Position numbers and translations under genes: made by a program. Source: Vanessa cardui (lineage: Eukaryota; Arthropoda; Insecta; Lepidoptera; Nymphalidae). From it: a DNA stretch of 64,000 nucleotides. Below, piece by piece: positions 22,601 to 31,915 of the stretch. Below the pieces are notes generated by a model that was not told the DNA's origin, did no database searches, and saw only the letters and a list, made by a program, of their open reading frames with translations. Where the stretch lies: positions 1,364,001 through 1,428,000 of the forward strand of contig NC_061143.1 of NCBI RefSeq assembly GCF_905220365.1, written 5' to 3'. The number at the start of each line of letters is the position of its first letter. Within the stretch, counting starts at the first letter, position 1.

Positions 22601-24670
22601 ATATCAATAAAATTCACTACTAGTTTTATTTCTTATTCATTTAGGCTGGTACCTGAGAAGCAGCACAAAGAATCCCAAAATCTATCTCCAACCCACATTT
22701 TCGGTAAAGTTTTAAAAATTAACTCTTTGGACAAAAATTTTTTTACCAGTTATACCATGCTCTATCTTAGAATCTAAATACTACATTGAAAATTTTTTTT
22801 TTATTTTACACTGATTATCAATAAGTAAGGTAATGCTTCAACATTCAAGAAATTCGAATTTCAAAAGATAATTTAAGTATAGTTTCCTTCATACCTCCAT
22901 CGTCCATTGGGAGTTTGACTGGTGCTTCGACATCAAGCACCGTTTTGAAATCTTCGCTCTCATTTTCATATGATACATCATCACCAAATGCTTCTTTAAT
23001 TTTCTTCTCTTCTAGCTCATTGTCAATCTTAAATAATGTAAGAAATTACCAACAATTACACTGATGTAATGAGAAGTACTCTAGGCTACAACAATAACTT
23101 TTTTGTTAGATCAAAATATGCATGAAGTTGCATGCACAAGTACTAATCACACAAATAATTTCTTAAAAAAAAAACTGATGGTATTACTTAAACTTACAAA
23201 TTTTCATTTTAAATCTATCATACGGATTAACTAAACAACAACAAATCAAAATAATTATAAAATAAATATAATCACACATACCTTTACAATGTCTTTAACT
23301 TTTATTGTTGGTTTCTGGAGTGTGGGTGCTGAATCACTGTCTCTACTGTAGGAAACCCTGCTGTAATGTCTCTCTACGCTGCCAAGACCTGTGAGGAAAT
23401 TATAATTTTGAAAAATATGTTTGTTTTTCTAGTAATGTTAGTAATGCTAGCAGAAGACTGTGAAGCAAACAAACTTCGTGTATTCAGTCTTGTGCACACT
23501 AATTGTTGTAAATCATAGGATACTAATTAGGTGGTTGCTTTAATAAGTAGTTTAGAACCACTGTTAACTTTGATTCAAGAGGCACTTTTCACAATTGTTA
23601 GTTGGCTAAAGTTGTCCAACTATTGGGTTAAAGCGTTACTTGTATTAGAACCCTCAGTTCATTAACACTGCCTATTTATTCAACAGTATATTTAAAGCAA
23701 CATCCTAGCCTAGATTGTGATGTAAATGGTGGTTATCATGAATTCTATTTTACAATTTGCTTACATATATGATGTAAAAAACTACATTCCAAGCTACAGA
23801 GAGCTTTGATGGCCCAGTGGTTAGAACGCGTGCATCTTAAAAGATGATTGCGGGTTTAAACCCAGGCAAGCACCACTATATATATGTGCTTAATTTGTGT
23901 ATATAATTCATATCATGCTCTACGGTGAAGGAAAACATCGTGAGGAAACCTGCATGTGTCTAATTTCATCGAAATTCTGCCACATGTGCATTCAACCAAC
24001 CCGCATTGGAACAGCGTGGTGGAATATGTTCCAAACCCTCTCCTTAATGGAAGAGGAGGTTTTATCTCAGCAGTGGGAAATTTACAGGCTGTTACTTTAC
24101 TTTACTTTAAGCTACAGAGGTAACAAAACAAACAGCAAGATATACGATAATTTGAACTAAGTGTTGTACATACCCTCTGAAAAAACTCCACTTGACTTAA
24201 TTATATTTGAACCATTTCTTGTTTTGTTTTTACGTTCCTTTTTATGTCTATCGTCCCTCTTGTGTTCTCTACTGTTTGCCGTTGATGGACTAAAATAAAA
24301 TAAAATAAATTAAATTATAATATTCATGAACACCAAAGTATAATTAAATCCTTGTAGAAATGTATGAGTAGCAAGTCATAAGTATTCCACTAATGAGTAA
24401 AATTCTTCTATACGTAGTTGAGGAGAATATAGCATAAACATTTTTTTTTAATTTCTTAACACTGGACTGAGGCTAAGAGCAGTTAAGGACTGTCAAATTT
24501 ACTAACCCTTTGTTTTTATTTCTGGTTACATTTAAATTGGGAGTAAAAACTTTTTTATTGGGCTTTAATCCACCCAGTGAAAGATCTCTTGGAGCTTTGA
24601 ATGAAGCCAATCTTTGGAGAGGATCTGCTGCTGCTATATTCGCATTTGATTTCTCCCCTGAATTAGACAT
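13678..24670 (-). CDS. POLR3D: RNA polymerase III subunit RPC4
   Basis: Nine exons in transcript order: 24507-24670, 24174-24289, 23282-23388, 22895-23027, 18028-18117, 17209-17315, 16348-16446, 15093-15200 and 13678-13836. They total 1083 nt and 360 residues (human 398), with phases consistent throughout. Exon 1 has the family signature DLSLGGLKPNKKVFTPN. Exon 4 to 5 gives LPMDDGGWSKN, and exon 6 to 7 gives ALILLQLSDTLPGR. Exon 8 holds the RPC4 core, EEGKIGKLRVHRSGRVTLLL, and exon 9 the C-terminal VSLGALQHKLNITPHW. RPC4 pairs with RPC5 in Pol III initiation, termination and reinitiation. The middle is Lys/Glu-rich with weak conservation. Intron 4 is swollen to 4.8 kb by a pogo element. The exon 7 donor (CCT then GTTATT) lies inside a TAA-type microsatellite and is the weakest splice call. 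The gene is divergent from the securin candidate. Confidence 0.93.
13912..14135 (-). mobile_element. LINE 3'-end repeat, family A
   Basis: A copy of a repeat that also occurs at 34733-34790 plus 35040-35075, 40383-40596, 56115-56358 and 62725-62945, with fragments at 4773-4833 and 46265-46357. In sense orientation it ends in ACTTGAATAAAGT followed by short TTTGA-type tandem repeats, as RTE-like LINE 3' ends do. It lies in the last intron of POLR3D. The family name is not certain. Confidence 0.6.
14345..14635. repeat. Candidate small inverted-repeat element
   Basis: AAACAGATATGTTAT near 14356 is mirrored by ATAACATATCTGTTTA near 14613. The phrase TTGATGCAGTG occurs just outside both ends, suggesting a target duplication. 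The interior contains repeated ACGTATTACTACGTAA motifs. It lies in a POLR3D intron and could be a MITE. Confidence 0.4.
14770..15021 (-). mobile_element. tRNA-derived SINE, family 2 (copy 1)
   Basis: On the minus strand a tRNA-like head contains an A-box-like TGGTCGAGTTG and a B-box GGTTCGATTCCC. A unique body follows, ending in TAAA/TAAT-type short repeats. Near-identical copies lie at 47276-47516 and 54255-54480, with a truncated one at 63845-63933. All four are in minus orientation. Confidence 0.8.
15262..15538 (-). mobile_element. Metulj-like SINE copy, internally deleted
   Basis: The tail starts at a CAA repeat and the tRNA-like head ends at 15538. Compared with the other copies it lacks about 30 bases in the middle, near 15423. 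It lies in POLR3D intron 7. Confidence 0.85.
15658..16100. mobile_element. MITE family 1 (AGGCTATTTGAC ends), copy 2
   Basis: About 440 bp with inverted ends of the type TAGGCTATTTGAC. It carries one TGACGTCA octamer (15834-15841) and one palindromic GTCACGTGAC. Other copies lie at 2803-3251 and 43301-43717. It is intronic in POLR3D. Confidence 0.75.
16474..16913. mobile_element. hAT-type MITE with 8-bp target duplication
   Basis: The 440-bp element begins CAGGGTTGCC and ends with the inverse, GTCAACCCTG. It is flanked by perfect 8-bp duplications CTGAGTAC at 16466-16473 and 16914-16921. Inside both ends are repeated TTCCCC and AATTGGGG motifs that pair with each other. An 8-bp duplication and CAGGG ends are typical of hAT elements. 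There is no coding capacity. It sits 18 nt upstream of the acceptor AG of POLR3D exon 7. Confidence 0.88.
18433..22090 (-). mobile_element. Complete pogo/Tigger-like DNA transposon
   Basis: A 3658-bp element with perfect 22-bp terminal inverted repeats, CCGTAAAATGGGGGGAATAG plus AA, at 18433-18454 and 22069-22090. TA dinucleotides flank it (18431-18432 and 22091-22092), the target duplication expected for the Tc1/mariner/pogo group. It encodes one intact transposase. Subterminal motifs of the type TCTATT-NN-CCCC recur at about 21572, 21614, 21634, 21656, 21677 and 22051, with weaker mirror copies near 18615-18675. The element lies in intron 4 of POLR3D in the same orientation as the gene. Intact ends plus an open frame suggest recent insertion. 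Confidence 0.92.
19091..21508 (-). CDS. pogo-superfamily transposase (DDE_1, psq-type HTH)
   Basis: An intact 805-residue frame from MPRKYQPDP; an in-frame ATG ten codons upstream (21538) is less likely. A splice-acceptor-like TTTTAG lies just before this start, so a non-coding first exon is possible. The N-terminal helix-turn-helix (about residues 15-60, ending VLYRHSKREM) is of psq type and a CENP-B-like domain follows. The catalytic core has three acidic sites: HILNYDETN, VLIGDNLSSH and STHLTQPLDVAFF. The second and third Asp are separated by 35 residues (DD35D). The C-terminal half, from about residue 440, is a long Lys/Glu/Ser-rich tail with a Gly-Lys repeat (KGKGNGKGKGK). Such tails occur in this family but 350 residues is long. 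I see no frameshift or stop. It should bind the element's ends and catalyse cut-and-paste at TA sites. Confidence 0.9.
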   Translation of the reverse strand: MPRKYQPDPTKKQYKKYDKTIICKAVEELALPGAKLKLVAEKYNINISVLYRHSKREMKPQGGQTALTEADEEYLITNINACSEWGYPLDTMDLRFIVKMYLDKLGIKHKRFKNNFPGPDLVEGFLKRHSDKIAKRICQNIKRSRAAVSPDNIREYHSELQKSLDGVPPTHILNYDETNLSDDPGRKKVLMKRGTKYPERVMNHSKASTSLMIAGTAAGKLLSPYVVYKAQNRYDSWVKYGPKGARYNSSSSGWFEGKTFEDWITTIAIPYFDRLPGRKVLIGDNLSSHLSAHLIAKCKEKNIDFVFLPANSTHLTQPLDVAFFRPMKHAWRELLLKWKKKDGRCLGTVPKGCFPRLLKLLMEELSGNAETNLKAGFKKCGINPLNVDEILSRLPQSGQEGQDPEAHREVINESVLTFLKEMRFGSMNIREPTKKRKLNVVAGQSVAEEDLEDISSIDASSSSSKKEKKIKTKKNKKNKAKNAKTVTLENFEDDEELPDTAETNVPVTPNKKRKYEDIDKETLEKKKKNIEDARALEEIHMPSTSGSGWKGKGNGKGKGKLSQIPEKEDKNTSKKVIVEIIDQFRPKSKGLEHGCEETEANLCKTEDDGTGTREEATHDEGVNLFELSKNNLREDKELELAVNSIKLSENISEEFEKIETNVPFDIESMPVYFFDENAAQEVVIDDSPSKSCKKNKINITKVQIITDKNIKKVKKEIKVTSNLRHVRKKTEEGKNTEIKSDKRSNLRPVTLKENLKIPPPNECKRIQSHDNVKIKTEKQSLLAHSKKNYYNNSEEILKVLSENEN
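23803..24113 (+). mobile_element. Metulj-like SINE copy
   Basis: The tRNA-like head contains TGGCCCAGTGGTTAGAAC (A box) and GGGTTTAAACCC (B box). The body has the family phrase ATCGTGAGGAAACCTGCATG, and the tail ends in ACTTTACTTTACT repeats. It lies in POLR3D intron 2. Confidence 0.85.
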
Positions 24671-25457
24671 TATGAATTCCTGCGGTCTTATTACCGTATA
24701 GGTGTTAAAATAATAAAAAATCACTATTAAACCTCAAACTGACAGATATCATTTAATTTGTAGTGTTTTAAAAAGTATAAACTTATTTAATAAAAATATA
24801 AACAAATGGACCGATTGAAACGCGCAAGTCGCCTGACATTGACAGTTTAAATGTCTATTATGACTTATGACGTATGATTTATTTTTTTAACTTACCCTTT
24901 TTTACTTATTTAAATAAGTAAAAAAGGGTAAGTTAAAAACCGAAGGTATCATAACATCCCTAGTATAAAAAAATACAAATATCTAACTACGTTCAAGGAC
25001 TGCTCAGCTGATGAAAATGACTATATTGTGCTCATCGATATTACAGAAAAATAGTGCAGTGTTGAACAGATATCTTCAACACCGTAGGATTTGTTTAGTG
25101 CAGTAATTCACCAGACGGGATTATTTCTACCAATTCTATGAAACATTCTCCATTAAAAATGCGATAGAAGATGTAAAAAATGATCGTATATCTTCAATTA
25201 ATAAAAACAAATTCCAATGATACAATATTTATTTATGATGATTTGTACTATAATAATACTCTCAAGAAATCAATCATCAGATCAGTTCATGGATATTTTG
25301 ATAATTATTATCTGCAAGTTGCAACTTGCAACACTGTAATTTAAATATTATTGAAGTTTAAAAAATAACGTTACGTGTGAATTCTGAATGTGATTTAAGT
25401 TTTCAGAAAGCTCGTTATAATCTTTAAAAAATTAAAATAGTTTTCTTTATTGACGAT
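24671..25457. promoter_or_regulatory. Divergent intergenic region between POLR3D and the securin candidate
   Basis: 787 bp between two divergent start codons, holding the promoters of both genes. It contains a perfect 56-bp palindrome (24884-24939). No other gene is visible; the rest is AT-rich single-copy sequence. Confidence 0.4.
24884..24939. repeat. Perfect 56-bp palindrome
   Basis: 28-base arms meet without a spacer at 24911/24912. The left arm reads TTTTTAACTTACCC and continues to CTTATTT; the right arm is its exact reverse complement. It could be a cruciform-forming palindrome or the remnant of a tiny MITE. Confidence 0.85.
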
Positions 25458-26534
25458 ATGGCTGAATCTCTGTTTGATATTTTCGGCGATCATATAACAA
25501 GACAAGCTGTGAAAAATGTTTCACGGCAGCCGTTATCTAACATTGGTAAGAAAAACATGCTCGTTATTGTCTCTTAATATATACATTATTCATATAAAAT
25601 GCCCTATTATTATAGAAAATATGGGGAAAACGGTGTCGTCTGGACCAATCAAGCCGAATGAGCCATTGAAAAAAGGGGAAAATAAAAAATCTTTTCTTTC
25701 AAATACCGGTAAAGCGTTGCAGAGTACTCCTTTACGAAAGGTCTTTACTCCACGGACAATAAATGTTGGTTCACTAATATATACTGACGCGGACACTAAT
25801 GTTAACGAAAAAGGCTTCAATTTTGCTGAGCTGGAATTCACTAAGCCGCCATATAAATATGGTAAGTATTCTCGTTTATTCTGAAATTTTATATCTTAAT
25901 TTCAAAGTTTATGTTATTTTCGTCGTCAATTTCATTATGATAACAGTATTCACTTCTTTTCCAATCCCATTTCATCATTTCTCTTTGTTATAAACTTATA
26001 TAGTTATATTTCAGTAGACTACAACAATTTAATGTTAGTAATATATATTTTTCAGATAATTATCACAAAGATCTTTTGGACTTTCTCCCTTTACCGGAGC
26101 CAGAAATAATCAATTCTGTTTCTCCGCCAAACACACCCCCTCCTATGATTAAAAACCACAGCTTGGAATTTGATTATTCCTACCAGGACGAGTTCTTTAC
26201 AGGTAAATATAAAAACATTAATTTAATTGGAGCATATGGACTTTTTTAATGTTTGATATATCTGATAATTTTTTTATCATGTGATATTAAATAAAAAAAC
26301 CTAAAAATATTTTGTAATTAAGTAAACATAGCAAACACATTTTGTATAATAAAAAGTGACAAAACATCATTACCATTTATCAATTTAAAAAAAAAACACA
26401 CATGCTTTCTACCAGCTGGTAAAAATAGAGGTCTTTGTGTGTTATTGAGATTAATTTTTTTTTAAACATTTTCAGATGATTTTTCAAATGAGAGTATTCC
26501 TGATGACGATCTTGGTCTTCCTGATATTTTTTAA
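25458..26534 (+). CDS. Candidate securin (separase inhibitor), divergent
   Basis: Four exons (25458-25545, 25616-25861, 26056-26202 and 26476-26534) encode 179 residues, close to the usual securin length of about 200. Residues 23-31, RQPLSNIEN, match the destruction-box pattern RxxLxxxxN and resemble the RKPLGN-type D-boxes of known securins. The motif is assembled across the exon 1/2 junction. GENKKS at 50-55 looks like a degenerate KEN box. The middle is basic (GKALQSTPLRKVFTP) and the C-terminus acidic (KDLLDFLPLPEPE, SIPDDDLGLPDIF), the charge layout of securins. Securins hold separase inactive until the anaphase-promoting complex destroys them. They diverge fast and are hard to recognise, so this rests on motif, length and layout. 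The alternative is another small APC/C substrate. Confidence 0.55.
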
Positions 26535-26801
26535 ATAGTGCTGTAATAATTGTGTTAGGTTACTATGGTATTTATAAAAAAACAAACAGCTATTATTATT
26601 TCAGTAATTTAATTCCTTAATTATAATATAACAATGTTACATATTTACATTTGGTTTAAATATAACTTAAATATATGATAACATTTTTGTATGAGATGTG
26701 TTTTGTTTTATATAGTTATGAATTGCCTTAAACATTATTGTGGTGTTCAAAAGCATTACACATAAGTTCAACAGCTTTATATGAACAGTATTTTTTTGTT
26801 A

Positions 26802-26807
26802 AATAAA
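26802..26807 (+). terminator. Poly(A) signal of the securin candidate
   Basis: AATAAA 268 bases after the stop at 26534. The gap to the TRAPPC2 stop (26535-26988) is otherwise AT-rich with nothing recognisable. Confidence 0.5.
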
Positions 26808-26988
26808 AGGTTTGTAACAAAGAGGTTGTTTTAATTTTTATGAATTTAAAAATAACAAAATTGTTCAGTTTATAATTTGTGTAGTATGTGTTTTCAGAGA
26901 TTGAAGTAGATAATTATTTTACAATACAAAATTATTGACTCACAAACAAAAAAAATATTCTTAACATAAAAATAACCTTATAAATATT

Positions 26989-29784
26989 TTAAGTTAAATA
27001 TTTCTTGCCGAGTAGCTGAACTTTCTTCTCAAATGCTGGGAATGTTATAATAGTGTCCTCTTTGTAGAATGGATTTAAGAGGAGTTTAACATAGGTTTCA
27101 TAAACATCAGTGAAGAAATTCTTGATGCCATCTTCATTGCGTGCGTCATGTACCATTATAAACCTCATCTGCAACATAAATATAATAATTATAAACAATA
27201 ATGTGTATACTATTGTCCCACTCACAGAAAAAAAGGTTACACACATTTCTTTAAGACCTTTTTATGAATTTATATTTTGAATAAAACACTTTAATAATTA
27301 TTGAAATGTTCTACTAAAGAGTATTAAATTAATATTCTATCTAGATAGAACTAGCAGTGTATACTTCAAGTGAACTTATGGAATCTGTATTTATTATTAT
27401 AGATTATGAGGACAGTTCAACATAAAAAAAACTAATTATATTTAACACGTTCACTGCCACCTAAATTTTTCCTATGCTCATAGCGATGCCGCCATACATA
27501 ATGCCGCGAACACGCTAAGCGTGTCCCCGGCATCGCTAGATAAATTGTATGGACAAGCGTAGCGTGTCCACTGGCACAGGAACAAAAAAATGATAATTTT
27601 TTTGTTAAAACGGTCTTTGTTAGTTAATATTTCTTGTGTTATGCAATAATTAAGGTGTTTAGAATAATGTTGTCAGTGTTTTATCCTGGAATTATGACAA
27701 AAAACCGCTTTTATGGTAAGTAAACATCATAATGTAATCAGTGGTTGTAAAACTTTTTAATAAATTCCCACATATCATATTTATATTGGTGTCGAATTTG
27801 ATATATACTTTTTATCGCGTTATGATTTAGTTCGTATTTCAATAAAAAAATTGTTCATGATATATACTGTTACCTGTTATCTACTGTTGTATCCCTGCAA
27901 AGGACGCGGGTCAGTTTGAAAGTAGCAAGGTATAATCAAATAAAATAAAATAGAACTTTCAATACAAATTAAAACAGAGTTTAAATTTCGCTTCATAAAG
28001 TGTCCATAAAAATCCACCTTCTTTTTTTGTTTTCTCAAATACATACTTATTAATTTCTAAAATCAATTTTTATCTCACTTGTTTCGTTCACTTTCTTATT
28101 AGTTGCTAGAAATGTTCAAAGGTCATAGGATATCGATTCGGTGCACATGTCTTGATATAATAATAAAGAACAATTAAATAAGTAATAATTAATAAACAAA
28201 TAATTAAAAAATAATCAAGCTTCTTGTAAGCTAAACTCGTTTTATTGTTTCATTACTTCAATTCTTGTAACACGAATTTGAAGTTGACATGAGTTTACAT
28301 TTTTAAGGTAAATCAGCCTTATTTAGTGTTTAATTTTATATATTTGGTGTATGTATGTCGTAGTTAATGATTAATCGAACTAACATATAGGTACTTGTAA
28401 TACATAATCAGTATCAACATAACACAAAGTAAGACAATTTAGTATAAACTTTGTCATTAAATAGGAATGGCAGAATTACGGCTTATATAGTTTTCAACCG
28501 ACTTCCAAAAGGAGGAGGTTATCAATTCGATTCAATAACTATAACTACATTATATAATCGTAAATCGACTTTTAAGTAGTCTAATATTTTTCATTTCATT
28601 TAACTTAGGAAGACTCTAAAAAATATGTTGAATACGCAATTATTTTTATTACTTTTTCGTGCATATTAATTTGTTTTAAAATAGTGTTTTGTTTGAAGTC
28701 GGTTTTTCTTTTTGCTAAAATTTTTATTTATACTACAAAGGTGTATAAATTTTTATAATAATAGATATTTGTACAAAAAAAATAATGTAACAAAGTTCCG
28801 CAAATTTGAGAAAACAATAACAAAATTAGTTCAATTTTCAACAAATTGGTAATAAGCCATAAATAAAATGTGGTTTGTTGAAAAAACAGTTTGACAATCT
28901 ATGATTATCCTTAATAAGTGAACAAGCCTAGCGTGTCGCCGGCATTACGAAAGACATTTTTTTGTAAAATAAAAAAAAAATATTATTTTTAACGGGCCAC
29001 TTAAAAACTCAGTAGCTTACCGCTTGAAGATTGCACACAATTAGTTTGAATGAATAATTTAGCCTAGTTTTTAAGATATCACTGAAATTCTAAGAACAAG
29101 CCTAGCGTGTTCGCGGCGTGGTTATAGAAATTCGCATGAACACGCTAGGCGTGTCGCTGGCACTGAACGTGTTAAATTATTGATAGAAATATTGTTTACC
29201 TGACTAGCAGTGACAAATGCTGAGACAAACCATTGATTGAACTTATCAACAGACTTGAGGTATGTGTTGGTGACCTTCCACATATGCTCGTCAACTAAAT
29301 CAAGGGCTGCATGAGCTATGAATTGATTCAAGTGTCTGTTGTCTTCCTTCTAAAATCAATATGATTAAGTCCATATAGTATTCCCAATAACTAAGTATGA
29401 TATGACTATTTTATATTGTATTTAATTGGTGGTTGGGCTTGTGTGCTTCTATGTATTGCTTTTTCTACTGCCAAAACAATGACAAATGTTGTTGTGTTCT
29501 GATTAGAATAGGGGGATTTCGTAGTATCCAAGGAACGGAAAATATTTCTAAACAGTACTAATGGTGAGTGGTTGTGACTTAACATCAGGTGGCCCATTAG
29601 ACAGTGTCAACAACCTTTAAAAAAGGATTAATGATAACTATACTTGTTGTTGTTGGATGAAACTAATTACAGAAATGGATAGATTATAATTTACCTTTAC
29701 TTCTTTGGTGACGGGAATGAAATCTATTTCGAATATAGGATTGTCCGAGTGGCCCACTATTACAAAGTAATATGTTCCTGCCAT
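26989..29784 (-). CDS. TRAPPC2: TRAPP complex subunit 2 (sedlin)
   Basis: Three exons in transcript order: 29695-29784, 29200-29349 and 26989-27168. They encode 139 residues (human 140). The match is near line-by-line: YYFVIVGHSDNPIFE at the N-terminus, HLNQFIAHAALDLVDEHMW and KFNQWFVSAFVTA in exon 2, and MRFIMVHDARNEDGIKNFF to KKVQLLGKKYL in exon 3. Sedlin is a longin-fold core subunit of the TRAPP tethering complexes acting in ER-to-Golgi traffic. Intron 2 (2 kb) is almost entirely a TTAA-flanked transposable element. The gene is divergent from the REC114-like gene, with start codons 624 bp apart. Confidence 0.97.
27446..29171. mobile_element. TTAA-flanked non-coding DNA element with internal palindromes
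   Basis: The ends are inverted: CACGTTCACTGCCA at 27446 and TGGCACTGAACGTG ending at 29171, with one mismatch. TTAA occurs at both borders (27442-27445 and 29172-29175), as in piggyBac-type insertions. Near the ends the palindromic core ACACGCTAGGCGTGT or close variants recurs at about 27510, 27556, 28924, 29100 and 29140. No coding frame of note was found. It fills most of TRAPPC2 intron 2. The superfamily is inferred from the TTAA target only. Confidence 0.75.
29425..29612 (+). repeat. Degenerate LINE 3'-end repeat, family B
   Basis: A decayed copy of the repeat seen at 4040-4262, 4862-5031, 40718-41012 and 60830-61079. It retains the phrases ACTGCCAAAACAAT, GTTGTGTTC and CATCAGGTGGCCCAT. 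It is intronic in TRAPPC2. Confidence 0.5.
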
Positions 29785-30408
29785 ATTTAGTTATGAAAAA
29801 TAACTCAAAACTTAATTGCTCTCGTAATCAATGAACTTAGCACTAAATCTTTACAGTAAATATTTTATAATATTTCCATTTCGTTGGTTTTTTTATAAAT
29901 TAATTATTTATTTAATGGGTTTTAGTTTTTGTTTTTATCAACTGTCAAAATGTGACAACTGACAACTAATCGCTAGAGCTAGACCGTAGACGTCTACTAT
30001 TTTTTTTAATATTGACAATTGACAAAATACGAAATCTTTTGCCGAATTACTTTTAAAAAATGCAAATTTGTTGATTCACATAACCACATTTTTAGTATTC
30101 ATTAAAATTAAACATTTATGTAATGTATTACTATTTATCATTTTCTACATAACTTAAATTACTGTGTTATACATAGTAAAACCTTTCTCTTGTTTCTTTT
30201 TTTTTATTATGTACGAAATGTAAGTTGCCTTTTTAAAATATTTGAAGTTAATTCGAACATTTAAAAAATTGAACAACAAATTTGGCGCCAAATAATAAAA
30301 TATACTTTGTAAAAATTTTATGTAATAAAGTTAAATTAGTCATTCATTATAATTTTCAGAAAATTGGAATTAATGAAAAGATAATGTTAAATACTTATTT
30401 CAGGTGAT
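29785..30408. promoter_or_regulatory. Divergent intergenic region between TRAPPC2 and the REC114-like gene
   Basis: 624 AT-rich bases. A splice acceptor (TTTCAG) lies just before the REC114-like start, so a small upstream exon may be hidden here. I see no repeats or other genes. Confidence 0.35.
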
Positions 30409-31875
30409 ATGACTTATCCTATTAAAAATTTAAGATTGTGGCAGAGCAAAAACTGGGTTAAATATGAATCGAAGTCGGCATATTATCTACTAAGAATACA
30501 TTTTGATCAGATTTTAATTACTTCAGAGAATAAAGTACTGGAATCTTTGAACGTTAATGGGAAACTCAAGGGTGTCCTTAAGGATGATATTTTAATATTA
30601 ATAGTTAATAATGTCGGACAAGATGTGAGTTATAATTAGATTAAATTTTTTAAGCTGCTAATTTTTAGCATTCCTGTTATAATGAGTTTGAGGAAGTTTA
30701 TATTTACCTACTAGAGTTAGAATACCCTTTATCACATAAAACATATTTATATTATTCGTAATTTAAAAGAAGTTTTATGTCAGCGTCAACGATTTTAGTT
30801 GATCCTTTTTAATGGAGACTAGCAAAAGACTCAGGTGCATGATCCGGTAGCCTGACACGCCTAGTTTATGGTGCAATACTAAAGCCTTTACATATATTTT
30901 CTACAGCCACTGCTGAAAAATAATGTACCAAAAAAACAAAGTCACTTTTTTAATTACTGGACCCAGAATTTGAAATTGGGGTCCGCAGCCTTTTAGATTA
31001 TCCAACACATTAATTTCAACCAATTATCAAACCACTATCATAAGAGATATATTATTTAATATTAGAATATTATAAGTCGAGATGGCCCAGTGGTTAGAAC
31101 GCGTGCATTAACCGATGATTGCGGGTTCAAACCCAGGCAAGCACCGCTGTTTCATGTGCTTAATTTGTCTTTAGAATTCATCTCGTGCTCAGCGGTGAAG
31201 AAAAACATCGTGAGGAAACCTGCATGTGACAAATTTCATAGTATTTCTGCCACATGTGCATTCCACCAACCCGCATTGGAACAGCGTGGTGGAATATGTT
31301 CCAAAAACCTTCTCCTTAAAGGGAGAGGAGGCCTTTAGCCCAGCAGTGGAAATTTACAGGCTGTTGTTGTTGTTATTAGAATATTTGTCTACATTGAGTG
31401 TAATATGAAATTATAAGTCTATAAAATTATATGTCTTCCATAAGATAGTTATATACTCTTAGTTTATAAGTATAATTAAAATAAAATTAATACAGGTAAG
31501 AAAAATCAAATTTCAATTTAAAGAGAATATTCAAAAATGTCTTCAAGAGCTAAGTGCTCGTCTTCCCATTGTGGCTTACGGTTCAATCAATGAGAAAACT
31601 AAGATAACAACAAAATATCGTAAAATAGAGGATGTCATTAAAGATGCTGTAGAAGGCAAAGGTTTGTTTTATATTATGTATTTTATTATGTATCTAATAT
31701 TTATACTACTCAATAAGATTCAGCGTTTTAGATTATATTTCTTTTGTTTATAGTGAATTTAAATCCAAATCATAAGTTGCCAAAGGATTTCCAAAATTTT
31801 GTCAAGTTATGTTTGATTGATCCAACGTTCTCCCAGGTTGTAATTGAAATTGAGAAGATACTCCAAAACAAATAG
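30409..31875 (+). CDS. REC114-like meiotic recombination protein
   Basis: Three exons (30409-30624, 31496-31661 and 31754-31875) encode 167 residues with phases 0 and 1 intact. The N-terminal part reads as a Rec114-type PH-like domain. NLRLWQSKNWVKY is followed by SAYYLLRIHFDQILITSENK and VLESLNVNG, parallel to the vertebrate W...F...YLVLTI...FFI.QG..LLEGF pattern. RKIKFQFKENIQKCLQELSA then parallels the RVQF...ALEHCCSCVQKL helix. The C-terminus (FVKLCLIDPTFSQVVIEIEKIL) fits the family's short C-terminal helical element that binds MEI4. Rec114 with Mei4 and Mer2/IHO1 activates Spo11 to make meiotic double-strand breaks. A splice acceptor sits just 5' of the chosen ATG, so the true N-terminus may be in an upstream exon. 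Human REC114 is longer because of a disordered linker. A Metulj-like SINE lies in intron 1. Confidence 0.65.
31076..31374 (+). mobile_element. Metulj-like SINE copy with target-site duplication
   Basis: Full-length copy flanked by an 11-bp direct repeat, ATTAGAATATT, at 31061-31071 and 31375-31385. The A box is TGGCCCAGTGGTTAGAAC and the B box GGGTTCAAACCC. It ends in GTT repeats. It lies in intron 1 of the REC114-like gene. Confidence 0.9.
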
Positions 31876-31909
31876 TATGCTTTAAATATACATTCAAAGT
31901 ATTAAATGA

Positions 31910-31915
31910 AATAAA
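31910..31915 (+). terminator. Poly(A) signal of the REC114-like gene
   Basis: AATAAA 35 bases after the stop at 31875. The 437-bp gap to the NDC80 start contains nothing else recognisable. Confidence 0.55.

Noticed and set aside
31081..31150. tRNA-like sequences with A and B boxes at 31081, 42507, 23812 and elsewhere.
   Set aside because: They are heads of dispersed SINEs followed by a constant body and tail. They lack a clear acceptor stem and occur many times, so I do not call them tRNA genes.
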